Shown: positions 1 through 7,614 of the stretch, in pieces
Layout: each line of letters starts with the position of its first letter
Numbering within the stretch: the first letter of the stretch is position 1
Source: KBS-83 sp051025295
GTDB lineage: Bacteria; Acidobacteriota; Terriglobia; Terriglobales; Acidobacteriaceae
Reading direction: 5' to 3' (one strand)
Assembly: GCA_051025295.1 (NCBI GenBank)
Contig: JBMGJV010000007.1
Length of the DNA stretch: 64,000 bases
Made by a program: the position numbers and the translations under genes
Notes under the pieces: model-generated
Told to the model about the DNA's origin: nothing
Databases searched by the model: none
What the model saw: the letters and a program-made list of their open reading frames with translations, nothing else

Positions 1-194
1 TTGGGGGGGTGGGGCGGTGCTTCTGCGGGGCGACTGCTGGAGGTGAGCTGGGCTGCTCAAAGGAAAGGAGTTAAGGGGCTCAGGGGATGGATGCGGAGAC
101 GCTCCGCGCGCGAGGCATATTTCCCATTTTGGGCAGGGGTTCCCGAACAGTACACAGACGGTGTCGCTGCGTGCTTGATCGGGACGCAGTGCGC
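1..194. other. Flank downstream of rpiA, nothing recognised
   Basis: No gene is supported here. A short plus-strand open frame covers the stretch, but its translation is Arg/Ala/Gly-rich, resembles no family I know and runs into the 3' end of rpiA on the other strand. A gene ending outside the window cannot be excluded. Confidence 0.3.
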
Positions 195-911
195 CTAGCT
201 GCGCCGGAGGATCTGGACCTCGGTGTCGCCGACGACGACCTCGGTGGCGATGCCGAGGAAGAGGCCGTGCTCGACGACGCCGGTGGTGCGTTTGAACAGC
301 TCGGCGGCCTGCTCGGGTGTGTGTCCGGAGTCGGGCAGTCGGCAGTGCAGGATGTAGTGCTGGCCGTCGGTGAGGTAGGGCTGGCCGTCCTTCTCGACGC
401 GGAGCTCGGTGGAGAAGCCCTGGTCGCGCAGGCGGCGCTCCGTAGTTTCCCAGCCGAAGGGGACGATCTCGACGGGCACGGTGAAGACGGAGCCGAGGGT
501 GTCGACGAGTTTGCGGGGATCGACGGCGACGAGCATGCGGTTGCTGGCCATGGCGACGATCTTTTCGCGCAGAAGGGCGCCGCCGTGCCCCTTGATCAGG
601 TGGAGGGTGCCGCGCTGGACCTCGTCCGCGCCGTCGATGGTGAGGTCGAGCCGGGGCTGGCGGGCGAAGTCGGTGAGCGGGATGCCGAGCGACTCTGCCT
701 GCTTGTGCGAGGCGACCGAGGTAGCAATGCCGGTGATGCGCAGACCATCGCGCACGCGGCGGCCGATCTCCTCGATGCAGAGCGCGGAGGTGGAGCCAGA
801 GCCGAGGCCGACGGCCATGCCGTCCTGGACCTGTGCGGCGGCCCACTGGGCGGCGCGGCGCTTGGCGGCTTCGGCGGGATCGGAGGCGGTCGGGGCGGAG
901 GGGGCGGTCAT
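195..911 (-). CDS. rpiA: Ribose-5-phosphate isomerase A
   Basis: Cytosolic enzyme of the non-oxidative pentose phosphate pathway that interconverts ribose-5-phosphate and ribulose-5-phosphate. The 238-residue product has the RpiA signatures in order: a phosphate-binding GLGSGSTS near residue 35, the catalytic DGADE segment, the KGHGGALLREK loop and a C-terminal VVEHGLFLG strand. Length is typical (about 220-240). A short Ala-rich N-terminus precedes the conserved AAKRRAA helix. The LolA-like gene lies just upstream on the same strand (48-bp gap), so the two may be co-transcribed. Family assignment is firm. Confidence 0.96.
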   Translation of the reverse strand: MTAPSAPTASDPAEAAKRRAAQWAAAQVQDGMAVGLGSGSTSALCIEEIGRRVRDGLRITGIATSVASHKQAESLGIPLTDFARQPRLDLTIDGADEVQRGTLHLIKGHGGALLREKIVAMASNRMLVAVDPRKLVDTLGSVFTVPVEIVPFGWETTERRLRDQGFSTELRVEKDGQPYLTDGQHYILHCRLPDSGHTPEQAAELFKRTTGVVEHGLFLGIATEVVVGDTEVQILRRS

Positions 912-959
912 GTCGCCTTCCGTGATATCACGTGGCGGGTGCAGGGCTCCAGCGGACGA

Positions 960-1898
960 CTAGTGCTGGGGCGGAGTGGCTGGAGGTGGAGCAGGCTGCT
1001 GCTGGGGCGAGGGGGACGGGGCGGGGCCGTTGGGCTGTTGGTCGCTTTTGACCTCCTGGCCGCCGTAGGTGATCTTTGCGGTCGAGCCGAAGCGCTTGTA
1101 GTTCGAGTACTTCACGATGGAGCGGACGTGCACGTCCTGCGCCATGTAGCCGCTGCCGCCTGCGAAGTGCAGCACGCCATCGGCCTTGCTGTAGACCGGG
1201 AACCAGTAGACGCCGTCGACCTGCTCGCGATACGTGGTGAAGGGCAGCGAAAGGTCTTCGTGGCCGGGGCGCGTGTCGTCGGGCACGTTCTTCGCATTGA
1301 CGACGACGATCTGCAGATCCTTCTGATCGACCCAGAGGCGGCCCTGGAGGTAGCGCTCCTTCTTCTCGATGCGCTTGGGCGTGACGTCGAATACGTAACA
1401 GTCGACCTCATCGACCTTCTGCTTGCCGACGTAGCGGAGGTCGTACTTGGGCAGCTCTTCGGAGGTGAGCACGAAGGGCAGGCGGTGCTCGATGTCGGAC
1501 ATGTCGGCGGGTGACATCATGATGCGCTCCATCGTGTTCGGCGGAGCGAGGGTGACGTGCTCGAGCTTGGCGCCGCCCTTGTCGTAGGAGATCTCAGCGA
1601 CCTGCTGATAGGCGCCGTCGACCTGGCCTTCGTCGGTGATGGTCTCGATCCGCACGCTGCGCGTGTAGGTGTACTTGTCCATCGCGTTGCGGAACTCGCT
1701 CTCCTTGGCCGCGAACTTCTGGATGATCTGTTCGGGCGGCGTGGAGGGCGCGGATTTGTCGAGCGGGCCGAAGCCGGCGTCGGTGGGCTGGAGCTGGGTG
1801 TAGCTGGCCTGCGCGTGGAGCGAGGCAGCGGGCGCGATTGCGAGCAGCGCGAAGGCTAGCGTGAGGCGAAGCAGGCGAGCAGAGAGCATAGCGGGCAT
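960..1898 (-). CDS. Secreted LolA-like protein of unknown role
   Basis: I choose the start at 1898 because the hydrophobic signal peptide (MPAMLSARLLRLTLAFALL, cleavage near LHAQA) begins there; an ATG at 1889 is equally possible, and the longer frame upstream is charged and unlike a signal. The 312-residue product has a periplasmic beta-rich body resembling the outer-membrane lipoprotein-sorting (LolA/LolB-like) fold: a strand with VDCYVFDVTPK, then GRLWVDQKDLQIV, then VYWFPVYSKADG. It ends in a Pro/Gln-rich low-complexity tail from about residue 285. Proteins of this kind are common in Acidobacteriota and their function is not established. No LolCDE genes are nearby, so a sorting role is only suggested by fold. 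Confidence 0.7.
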   Translation of the reverse strand: MPAMLSARLLRLTLAFALLAIAPAASLHAQASYTQLQPTDAGFGPLDKSAPSTPPEQIIQKFAAKESEFRNAMDKYTYTRSVRIETITDEGQVDGAYQQVAEISYDKGGAKLEHVTLAPPNTMERIMMSPADMSDIEHRLPFVLTSEELPKYDLRYVGKQKVDEVDCYVFDVTPKRIEKKERYLQGRLWVDQKDLQIVVVNAKNVPDDTRPGHEDLSLPFTTYREQVDGVYWFPVYSKADGVLHFAGGSGYMAQDVHVRSIVKYSNYKRFGSTAKITYGGQEVKSDQQPNGPAPSPSPQQQPAPPPATPPQH

Positions 1899-2039
1899 GG
1901 GGGCGGGTCGCGACGAGCCGACCGCTCCTACAGGGTAGACGGACCTGGCCGCAAAAAGACACGAACGCAAGGCCGGGCGGATGAATCGTTCGTGGCAGGG
2001 GCGGGCATCAGACTAGCCGGACAGGATGGAGAGACGACG

Positions 2040-3266
2040 ATGCCGCTGGTCTTGGTGCTGAATCCGGGGAGCAATTCGCTGAAGGCGGACGTGGTCGAGG
2101 TGCGGGAGGGGCAGCGCTTCGGCTGCGAGAGCGTGACACGCGCAGGGGCGATGGTGGAGGGCATCGGCAAAGACAAGCCAGCGACCTTCTCTCGGGTGGA
2201 GGGGCGCGAGACGAAGGACACGCGGGATGTGGAGGCGAAGAGCTTCACCGATGCGGCGGGGCTGCTGCTGCGCTGGCTGCACGAGCAGGGCGATCAGAAT
2301 GGCGTTCGTGCGGAGGACATCGCGCTTGCGGCGGTGCGCGTGGTGCATGGGGGCGAGCGCTTCGACGGGCCGGTGCGTGTGGATGCCGATGTGGAGCGGG
2401 CGATCGAGCAGTATGCGCGATTTGCGCCATTGCACAATGCGCGCTCGCTCGAGGTGATCCGGGCGGTGCAATCGCTGGCGGGCGAGCATGGGCGCGCGTG
2501 GCCGGTGATCGCGGGCTTCGATACATCGTTCTACCGGCGGATGCCGGAGGTGGCGTGGCGGTATCCGCTGCCGGTCGAAGTGGCGGACCGGCATGGGCTG
2601 CGGCGGTACGGCTTTCATGGCTTCTCGCACCGGTCGCTGCTGGAGCGGTATGCGCTCGAGACAGGGCGCGCGCTCGAGCAGATCCGCATCGTGACGCTGC
2701 ATCTCGAGAGCGGCTGCTCCGCGACGGCGATCCGGGATGGGGTGGCGGTTGAGAACTCGATGGGGCTGACGCCGCTGGAGGGATTGATGATGGGCACGCG
2801 CAGCGGCTCGGTGGACCCGGCGCTCCTGCCGGTGCTGATGGAAGCGGAGGGGCTGGACGCTGCGGGGGCGCTGGAGGTGCTGAACAAGCAGTCGGGGCTG
2901 CTTGGGGTGTCGGGTGTGTCGCTGGACACGCGTGTGCTGATGAAGCGGCTGAGCGAGCCACGCGTGGCGCTGGCGATGGAGATGTTCTGCTACCACGTGA
3001 CCAAACAGGTGGGCGCGTACCTGGCGGCACTGGGTGGGGCAGAGGCGATCGTGTTTGGCGGCGGCATCGGCGAGGACGAGCCGATGGTGCGCGCGCGGGT
3101 GTGCCGGGCGCTGCGCTGGGCCGGCGCGGAGCTCGATGAAGAGGAGAACAAACGCAGTGTGTTCCGCCCGGGGCGGCTGAGCACGCCGAATGCGGAGCTG
3201 GCAGTGTGGACGCTGCCGGCGGCGGAGGCGGCGCAGATCGCATTTGAAGCAGCCGCGGTGGCGTGA
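2040..3266 (+). CDS. ackA: Acetate kinase
   Basis: Interconverts acetate + ATP and acetyl phosphate + ADP. The start at ATG 2040 places the first strand (PLVLVLNPGSNSLK) at the N-terminus, as in all family members; the open frame extends upstream without similarity. The 408-residue product keeps the substrate-pocket histidine in FAPLHNARSLEVI, the RRYGFHG-SH segment, the STMGLTPLEG-like NSMGLTPLEGLMMGTRSG and the C-terminal FGGGIGEDEP. Two glycine-rich loops differ from the consensus: NPGSNS for NxGSSS, and HLESGCS for HLGNGAS. No phosphotransacetylase or phosphoketolase gene is adjacent. Family is clear; substrate preference could differ. Confidence 0.9.
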   Translation: MPLVLVLNPGSNSLKADVVEVREGQRFGCESVTRAGAMVEGIGKDKPATFSRVEGRETKDTRDVEAKSFTDAAGLLLRWLHEQGDQNGVRAEDIALAAVRVVHGGERFDGPVRVDADVERAIEQYARFAPLHNARSLEVIRAVQSLAGEHGRAWPVIAGFDTSFYRRMPEVAWRYPLPVEVADRHGLRRYGFHGFSHRSLLERYALETGRALEQIRIVTLHLESGCSATAIRDGVAVENSMGLTPLEGLMMGTRSGSVDPALLPVLMEAEGLDAAGALEVLNKQSGLLGVSGVSLDTRVLMKRLSEPRVALAMEMFCYHVTKQVGAYLAALGGAEAIVFGGGIGEDEPMVRARVCRALRWAGAELDEEENKRSVFRPGRLSTPNAELAVWTLPAAEAAQIAFEAAAVA

Positions 3267-3319
3267 ATCTGCTTGCGAAGATGCGAGCTGTTTGGAAGCG
3301 CGCCCTCTCTTCGCTGCGG

Positions 3320-4028
3320 CTACTCGGAATGCAGAGTCCGCGCCACGTTCATCCGCCATGCGCGCCGTGCCGGCAGCAATGCGGCAGTCACGGTCACGCC
3401 CAGCAGATGAGCAAGGTGCTCTACGGGATCAGTTCGCTCGACCCGCTACGCTACGGCGTGGCCAGGGGCGAGCCGGCCCCACATGCTGCAGTTGCCGCCG
3501 CCGTTCGTGTTCGTGAGCGCATCGCTGCCCTCGACGAAGTAGGGCTGCTGTGACAGTGGCAGCCAGAGGTCGGGGTGCTGTTGATCGAGACTCGCGAAAT
3601 CCTGCGGAAGTGTGCCGATCACGGTGGCAGGTTTGTGGTTGATGCGGATCACCCGCCCGATGATTGAGCGGTCGCCGCCAAAGCGACGCTGCCAGAAGCC
3701 GTAGCTGAAGACAACGGCGGGTGCGTCGTGCAGGTCAGCAGGAAGCTGCAGCGTGCCGGCTGCGGGCTGTGCGCCCAGTTCGGAGAAGTCGTTGGCGCTG
3801 ACGTAGTCGGCTTTGCTCGGCTGCAGGTCCTGGTCGAACTGCACACCCGGTGAGCCCAGGGTGACCATCACGGCCGAGAGCGTCTTTGTGTGTTCGCGGT
3901 AGAAGACGACCGAGGCATACGGAATCTGCGGAGTGATGTTCTCTGGTGAGCGGCGCTCCAGCCGGACCAGCGAGGCCGGATCGCGCACTGGCAGAGGTTT
4001 CAGCGCGGCGGCGGAAGAGTTCGCTCAT
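3320..4028 (-). pseudogene. Remnant of ADOP/MacB-type ABC permease
   Basis: The original start is preserved at 4028 (MSELFRRR), just after the PadR gene as usual for ADOP permeases. The coding sequence then jumps, out of frame, to a MacB periplasmic-core segment (LPVRDPASLVRLERRSP... through SYGFWQRRFGGD to MWGRLAPGHA; frame open 3988-3446), so the first transmembrane helix is lost. The core joins directly to the gene's extreme C-terminus, so several hundred codons are missing. The C-terminal block is split: VTVTAALLPARRAWRMNVARTLHSE, ending at 3320, is on the minus strand, but the preceding 18 codons (QQMSKVLYGISSLDPLRY) lie inverted at 3401-3454. Length is under a third of the normal ~800 residues. 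Non-functional. Confidence 0.88.
3395..3460. repeat. 54-bp inversion flanked by 6-bp inverted repeat
   Basis: CACGCC at 3395-3400 and GGCGTG at 3455-3460 are perfect inverted repeats. Flipping the 54 bp between them places 18 codons in frame with both sides on the minus strand: upstream ...RLAPGHA, then QQMSKVLYGISSLDPLRY, then GVTVTAALLPARRA to the stop at 3320. The restored order matches the C-terminus of ADOP permeases, so this is an inversion and not chance similarity. Confidence 0.85.
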
Positions 4029-4053
4029 GGTGGATCTCCTTTGAGCCTGCGGC

Positions 4054-4389
4054 TCAGGCTGTCTCGAGCACGCTGCGGATGCCCTGGTTCAGCCGCTCGT
4101 AGGCGGCCAGCTCGGCGTCGAACTGCGCCCGGCCCTCCGGCGTGAGCTGGTAGAAGCGGACCTTGCGGTTGGTGTCGGAGACGCCCCACTTTGCTGTCAC
4201 CCAGCCCTTGAGCAGCAGCTTCTGCAGGGTGGGGTAGAGCAGCCCCTCTTCGACGGCCAGCACCTCGCTCGAGAGCACGTGAATGCGCTGGGCGATGGCG
4301 TAGCCATGCAGCGGGGCGGCGTGCAGGACGCGGAGGATCAACAGGGGAAGGGCACCGGAGGGTGTGACCGGCCGAGGGGTGTGAAACAT
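4054..4389 (-). CDS. PadR-family transcriptional regulator
   Basis: A 111-residue, single-domain winged-helix regulator. I choose ATG 4389, which starts right before the conserved first helix (GALPLLILRVLHAAPLHGYAIAQRI); the frame extends upstream but only into Arg-rich non-conserved sequence. The recognition region and wing (VEEGLLYPTLQKLLLKGWVTAKW, then KVRFYQLTPEGRAQF) and a C-terminal dimerisation helix are intact. In Acidobacteriota such PadR genes commonly precede ADOP permeases, and here the permease start codon follows within about 25 bp. Since that permease is destroyed, this regulator may have lost its main target. It is transcribed divergently from the rplM promoter region. Confidence 0.9.
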   Translation of the reverse strand: MFHTPRPVTPSGALPLLILRVLHAAPLHGYAIAQRIHVLSSEVLAVEEGLLYPTLQKLLLKGWVTAKWGVSDTNRKVRFYQLTPEGRAQFDAELAAYERLNQGIRSVLETA

Positions 4390-4428
4390 AGGCCTACAAT
4401 CTGTGAGGGAGAGCGAGCACCCATTTCG

Positions 4429-4457
4429 TTGACTCGCTTGACTGACTGGGCTATCCT
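4429..4457 (+). promoter_or_regulatory. Sigma-70-type promoter for rplM-rpsI
   Basis: TTGACT at 4429-4434 and TATCCT at 4452-4457 are separated by exactly 17 bp, on the coding strand of the ribosomal protein operon. Transcription would start near 4464 and leave a leader of about 320 nt before the rplM start. No other good promoter was seen between the divergent PadR and rplM genes. Confidence 0.6.
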
Positions 4458-4463
4458 GAAAGC

Positions 4464-4783
4464 CTTGCGCAGTGCCGTATCTGCGCGTCTGCCGGGGTTG
4501 GGCTTTCGGGCCTGGAAACCGTGCCGGGCGCTTCGCAGGGCGGTGACGCGGATGCCGGGTGGCACAGCAGTTGGTTCTTCGGCTCCCCTGCGCGCTCAAC
4601 GTGATCCAGTTTGTCGGCCATTTCGCCGACTCCGGATTTCCGAGACGCCGGTGCTCTGCGCCTTGTGAGGCCAGACCGGCGGAGACGATTGTTGTTGTGG
4701 GCGCATGGCCGCGCCGGGCCGAAGCCGCACAGGCCGGGGCAGCACAGGCCAGATACGAGTGGAAGGGTAGAGGTACACGATCG
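4464..4783 (+). other. Long untranslated leader upstream of rplM
   Basis: About 320 nt between the predicted transcription start and rplM, with no supported gene on either strand. It is GC-rich, with several short complementary blocks. Ribosomal-protein leaders often carry autoregulatory structures, but I recognise no known L13 leader motif here. Confidence 0.35.
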
Positions 4784-5227
4784 ATGTCGACTTACATGCC
4801 AAGCTCGCATGACATAGCCCGCAAGTGGTTCGTAGTGGACGCCAGCGGCAAGACGCTGGGCCGCCTGGCCACGGAAACGGCCAGTGTGTTGAGCGGCAAG
4901 ACCAATCCGCGCTACACGCCGTTCATGGACATGGGCGATCACGTGATCGTCGTCAATGCTGAGAAGGTCCGGCTGACCGGGCTGAAGAGCCAGCAGAAGA
5001 TCTATCGCCGCTACACCGGCTTTCCGGGCGGTCTGCGCGAAGAGTCGTTTGTGCGCCTGATTGCGCGCCGGCCGGAGAAGGTCGTCGAAGAGGCGATCCG
5101 GGGCATGCTGCCGAAGACGAAGCTGGGGCGCCAGATGGCGACCAAGCTGAAGGTCTACCGCGGCACTGACCATCCGCACCAGGCCCAGCAGCCGGTGGCA
5201 CTCGAGATTGCCGGAGCCGTGCGGTAG
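4784..5227 (+). CDS. rplM: 50S ribosomal protein L13
   Basis: Early-assembly protein of the large ribosomal subunit. The start at ATG 4784 follows a purine-rich GGAAGGGTAGAGG stretch; a longer open frame reaches 4559 but is not conserved. The 147-residue product shows the L13 sequence throughout: KWFVVDASGKTLGRLAT near residue 14, the central GDHVIVVNAEKVRLTG, YTGFPGG, and the signature AIRGMLPKTKLGRQMATKLKVYRG towards the C-terminus. It is followed 41 bp later by rpsI, the classic rplM-rpsI operon. Confidence 0.97.
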   Translation: MSTYMPSSHDIARKWFVVDASGKTLGRLATETASVLSGKTNPRYTPFMDMGDHVIVVNAEKVRLTGLKSQQKIYRRYTGFPGGLREESFVRLIARRPEKVVEEAIRGMLPKTKLGRQMATKLKVYRGTDHPHQAQQPVALEIAGAVR

Positions 5228-5268
5228 GGCTCCTACACCGTTTTTAAAGAGAGAGATCAGGACACACG

Positions 5269-5664
5269 ATGGCAGATCTGGTTCAGTACTACGGAACAGG
5301 GCGGCGGAAGTCGAGCGTGGCGCGCGTCTTCCTGCGCCCCGGCACCGGTCAGTTCACGGTGAATCGCCGTGGCTTTGAGGAGTACTTCGTTACCGAGCAG
5401 CAGCGCGTTTCGGCGCGCCGGCCGCTGGTGCTCGTCGAGATGCTCCAGAACTTCGACGTGCTGACCACAGTGTCGGGCGGCGGCGTGAGCGCACAGGCCG
5501 ACGCAGTCAAGATGGGCATTGCCCGCGCCCTGCTCGAGTTCAACGCCGAGCTGCGCAAGACGCTCAAGAGCGACGGACTGCTCTCGCGCGATGCGCGCAT
5601 CAAGGAGCGCAAGAAGTACGGGCAGAAGGGCGCCCGCAAGCGGTTCCAGTTCTCCAAGCGCTAA
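5269..5664 (+). CDS. rpsI: 30S ribosomal protein S9
   Basis: Small-subunit protein whose basic C-terminal tail reaches the P-site tRNA. The 131-residue product starts QYYGTGRRKSSVARVFLRPG, contains the GGGVSAQADAVKMGIARAL core and ends in the conserved KKYGQKGARKRFQFSKR tail with its terminal arginine. An AGAGAGATCAGG stretch upstream serves as ribosome binding site. Second gene of the rplM operon. Confidence 0.97.
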   Translation: MADLVQYYGTGRRKSSVARVFLRPGTGQFTVNRRGFEEYFVTEQQRVSARRPLVLVEMLQNFDVLTTVSGGGVSAQADAVKMGIARALLEFNAELRKTLKSDGLLSRDARIKERKKYGQKGARKRFQFSKR

Positions 5665-5699
5665 TCGCTGGGGCTGGATCAGTTTGTTCTTCGGGTTTG

Positions 5700-5725
5700 G
5701 GCTGGAGTGGGCGACTACTCCAGCC
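5700..5725 (+). terminator. Hairpin after rpsI
   Basis: GGCTGGAGT (5700-5708) and ACTCCAGCC (5717-5725) form a perfect 9-bp stem with an 8-nt loop, 36 bp after the rpsI stop. No T-run follows, so it is a weak or factor-dependent terminator, or a processing hairpin between rpsI and rpsB. Confidence 0.45.
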
Positions 5726-5830
5726 ACGCAAGTGTAGTTATTCCCCGCGTGCTGTCCAACGCGGCAACACACGGGATCAATCCACGCCGGGGCTCAACCG
5801 CTGGCGGGATGCACATCACGAGGAGGTCGT

Positions 5831-6754
5831 TTGGCCACTATCACCATGAAGGAGTTGCTCGAGGCGGGTGTTCACTTCGGGCATCAGACCAAGCGCTGGA
5901 ACCCGAAGATGAAGGAATACATCTTTGGCGAGCGCAACGGCATTTACATCATCGATCTGCAGAAGACCCTCAAGATGTTCAAAGAGGCCTCGAAGTACGT
6001 CACGGATCTGACGTCTTCGGGCAAGGTCATCCTGTTTGTCGGCACCAAGCGCCAGGCGCAGGACGCCATTGCGGAAGAAGCAAACCGCTGCGGCATGTTC
6101 TACATCAACCAGCGCTGGCTGGGTGGCTTGCTGACGAACTGGATCACTGTGCAGAAATCGGTGCGCCGCCTTCAGGAACTGGATGATATGGCCACGGACG
6201 GCCGTTACGACCTGTTGACGAAGAAGGAAGTGATTCGCCTGGAGCGGGAGCGCAAGCACCTGCAGGCGAACCTGGCCGGCATCAAGGCAATGAAACGCCT
6301 GCCGGATGCGATCTTCATCGTCGACTCGAACAACGAAGCGATCGCCGTCAAGGAAGCACGCAAGCTGGGCATCCCGGTTGTCGCCGTGGTGGATACGAAT
6401 TGCGATCCTACGGTCGTCGATTACGTGATCCCGGGCAATGACGATGCGCTGCGCGCGATCCGTCTGTTCACCTCGAAGATTTCGGACTCCGTGATCGAGG
6501 GTGTGCAGATGGCCACCGACAAGCAGTTCGCTGCAGCCACGGCCGGTGCGACGGCTCTAGCGGTCGATCAGGCCTTCGTCGGCGAGGAGCCGGAGTCGGT
6601 GCCTACGCCCGAGACGCTCGAAGCAGGCGCGGACACGGCTGCCGGCGAGAACGAGGTCGTCGATCTCGAAGCAGCGCTCGGCGGCGGCATCCGCAAGGCT
6701 CCCGCAGCTGTTACGGCGGCAGAGCCCGAGGTTGTGGCAGAAGCCGGTCACTGA
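5831..6754 (+). CDS. rpsB: 30S ribosomal protein S2
   Basis: Small-subunit protein bound at the head-body junction. It starts with TTG at 5831, set by an AGGAGG ribosome binding site at 5820-5825 and the conserved N-terminus ATITMKELLEAGVHFGHQTKRWNPKM. The S2 body is complete: FVGTKRQAQDAI, YINQRWLGGLLTNW, then PDAIFIVDSNNEAIAVKEARKLGIPVVAVVDTN and IPGNDDA. At 307 residues it exceeds the typical ~240-260 because of a roughly 70-residue Ala/Glu-rich C-terminal tail with no visible domain. tsf follows, as in most bacteria. Confidence 0.97.
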   Translation: MATITMKELLEAGVHFGHQTKRWNPKMKEYIFGERNGIYIIDLQKTLKMFKEASKYVTDLTSSGKVILFVGTKRQAQDAIAEEANRCGMFYINQRWLGGLLTNWITVQKSVRRLQELDDMATDGRYDLLTKKEVIRLERERKHLQANLAGIKAMKRLPDAIFIVDSNNEAIAVKEARKLGIPVVAVVDTNCDPTVVDYVIPGNDDALRAIRLFTSKISDSVIEGVQMATDKQFAAATAGATALAVDQAFVGEEPESVPTPETLEAGADTAAGENEVVDLEAALGGGIRKAPAAVTAAEPEVVAEAGH

Positions 6755-6780
6755 GTTTTACCAAGACGGTCCCTGGTATC

Positions 6781-6817
6781 CGAAAGCGTGGCCGTGATCT
6801 TCACCGCCACGCTTTCG
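6781..6817 (+). promoter_or_regulatory. Intercistronic hairpin between rpsB and tsf
   Basis: CGAAAGCGTGGC (6781-6792) and GCCACGCTTTCG (6806-6817) are a perfect 12-bp inverted repeat with a 13-nt loop, 26 bp after the rpsB stop and 64 bp before the tsf start. There is no T-run, so it is more likely an attenuator, RNase processing site or mRNA stabiliser than a full terminator. Confidence 0.6.
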
Positions 6818-6881
6818 ACTGTCTGGCCAACGCTGTTTCTACCCGGTGCTGCGGCACCCTTTGTTAAAGGATGATCTGGAG

Positions 6882-7541
6882 ATGTCTGTCGTGACCGAGA
6901 AGATCGATGCAAAGCTGGTGAAGGACCTGCGTGAGAAGTCTGGCGCGCCGATGGGCGATTGCCTGAAGGCGTTGCAGGAGTCGAAGGGCGACATGGAGCA
7001 GGCGTTCGTCGTGCTGCGCAAGCGCGGCATGGCGTCGGCTCAGAAGAAGGCGTCGCGCTCGACGAACGAGGGCGCCGTGGGCACGTACATCCACGCGGGC
7101 GGCAAGATCGGCGTGCTGGTCGAGCTGAACTGCGAGAGCGACTTCGTGGCGCGTACGGAAGACTTCCAGGAGTTGCTGAAGGACATCGCGATGCACATCG
7201 CAGCGACCGATCCGCGCTATGTGCGCCGGGAAGAGGTCACGGGCGAGGACATGGATCGCGAGAAGGAGATCTACCGCGCGCAGGCTGCGGCAACGGGCAA
7301 GCCCGCTCCTGTGGTCGAGAAGATTGTCGAAGGCAAGATGAGCAAGTTCTACGAAGAGGTTTGCCTGCTCGATCAGCCGTTCATCAAGGAGCAGTCGCTC
7401 ACCATCGCGCAGCTGATCGCGCAGAAGGTCGGCAAGCTGGGTGAGAACATTACCGTCCGGCGCTTCGCCCGCTTCAAGGTAGGCGATCCCAACTGGACGG
7501 TCGCGACCACGAAGCCGACCGTGGAAGAAGCGCAGAGCTAA
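6882..7541 (+). CDS. tsf: Translation elongation factor Ts
   Basis: Guanine nucleotide exchange factor that recharges EF-Tu. The start at ATG 6882 gives MSVVTEKIDAKLVKDLREKSGAPMGDCLKAL, matching the conserved N-terminal UBA-like domain; an upstream ATG at 6846 has no conservation. The exchange-domain signature GTYIHAGGKIGVLVELNCESDFVART is present near residue 66, as are DIAMHIAA and the C-terminal LLDQPFIKEQSLTIAQLI. At 219 residues it is the short EF-Ts type, with a single core subdomain. A strong terminator 22 bp downstream ends the rpsB-tsf unit. Confidence 0.96.
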   Translation: MSVVTEKIDAKLVKDLREKSGAPMGDCLKALQESKGDMEQAFVVLRKRGMASAQKKASRSTNEGAVGTYIHAGGKIGVLVELNCESDFVARTEDFQELLKDIAMHIAATDPRYVRREEVTGEDMDREKEIYRAQAAATGKPAPVVEKIVEGKMSKFYEEVCLLDQPFIKEQSLTIAQLIAQKVGKLGENITVRRFARFKVGDPNWTVATTKPTVEEAQS

Positions 7542-7563
7542 GCGTCTTCGCACAAGCAGCAAA

Positions 7564-7601
7564 GGAACGGCCCGCCTCGATTGAGGCGGGCCGTTCCGTT
7601 T
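7564..7601. terminator. Strong terminator after tsf
   Basis: A 15-bp perfect GC-rich stem (GGAACGGCCCGCCTC at 7564-7578, complement at 7583-7597) with a 4-nt loop, followed by GTTT on the plus strand. It sits between the convergent tsf and the minus-strand gene ending at 7615 and could serve both. Confidence 0.85.
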
Positions 7602-7614
7602 GGGGAGGACTGCA

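Noticed and set aside
87..1514. Long plus-strand frame over rpiA and the LolA-like gene
   Set aside because: Antisense shadow in GC-rich DNA: Ala/Gly/Arg/Asp-rich, no motif, and both strands cannot be selected for the clear families opposite.
2013..3359. Minus-strand frame opposite ackA
   Set aside because: Arg/His-rich shadow of acetate kinase. Only its 5' part overlaps the real ADOP C-terminus, in another frame.
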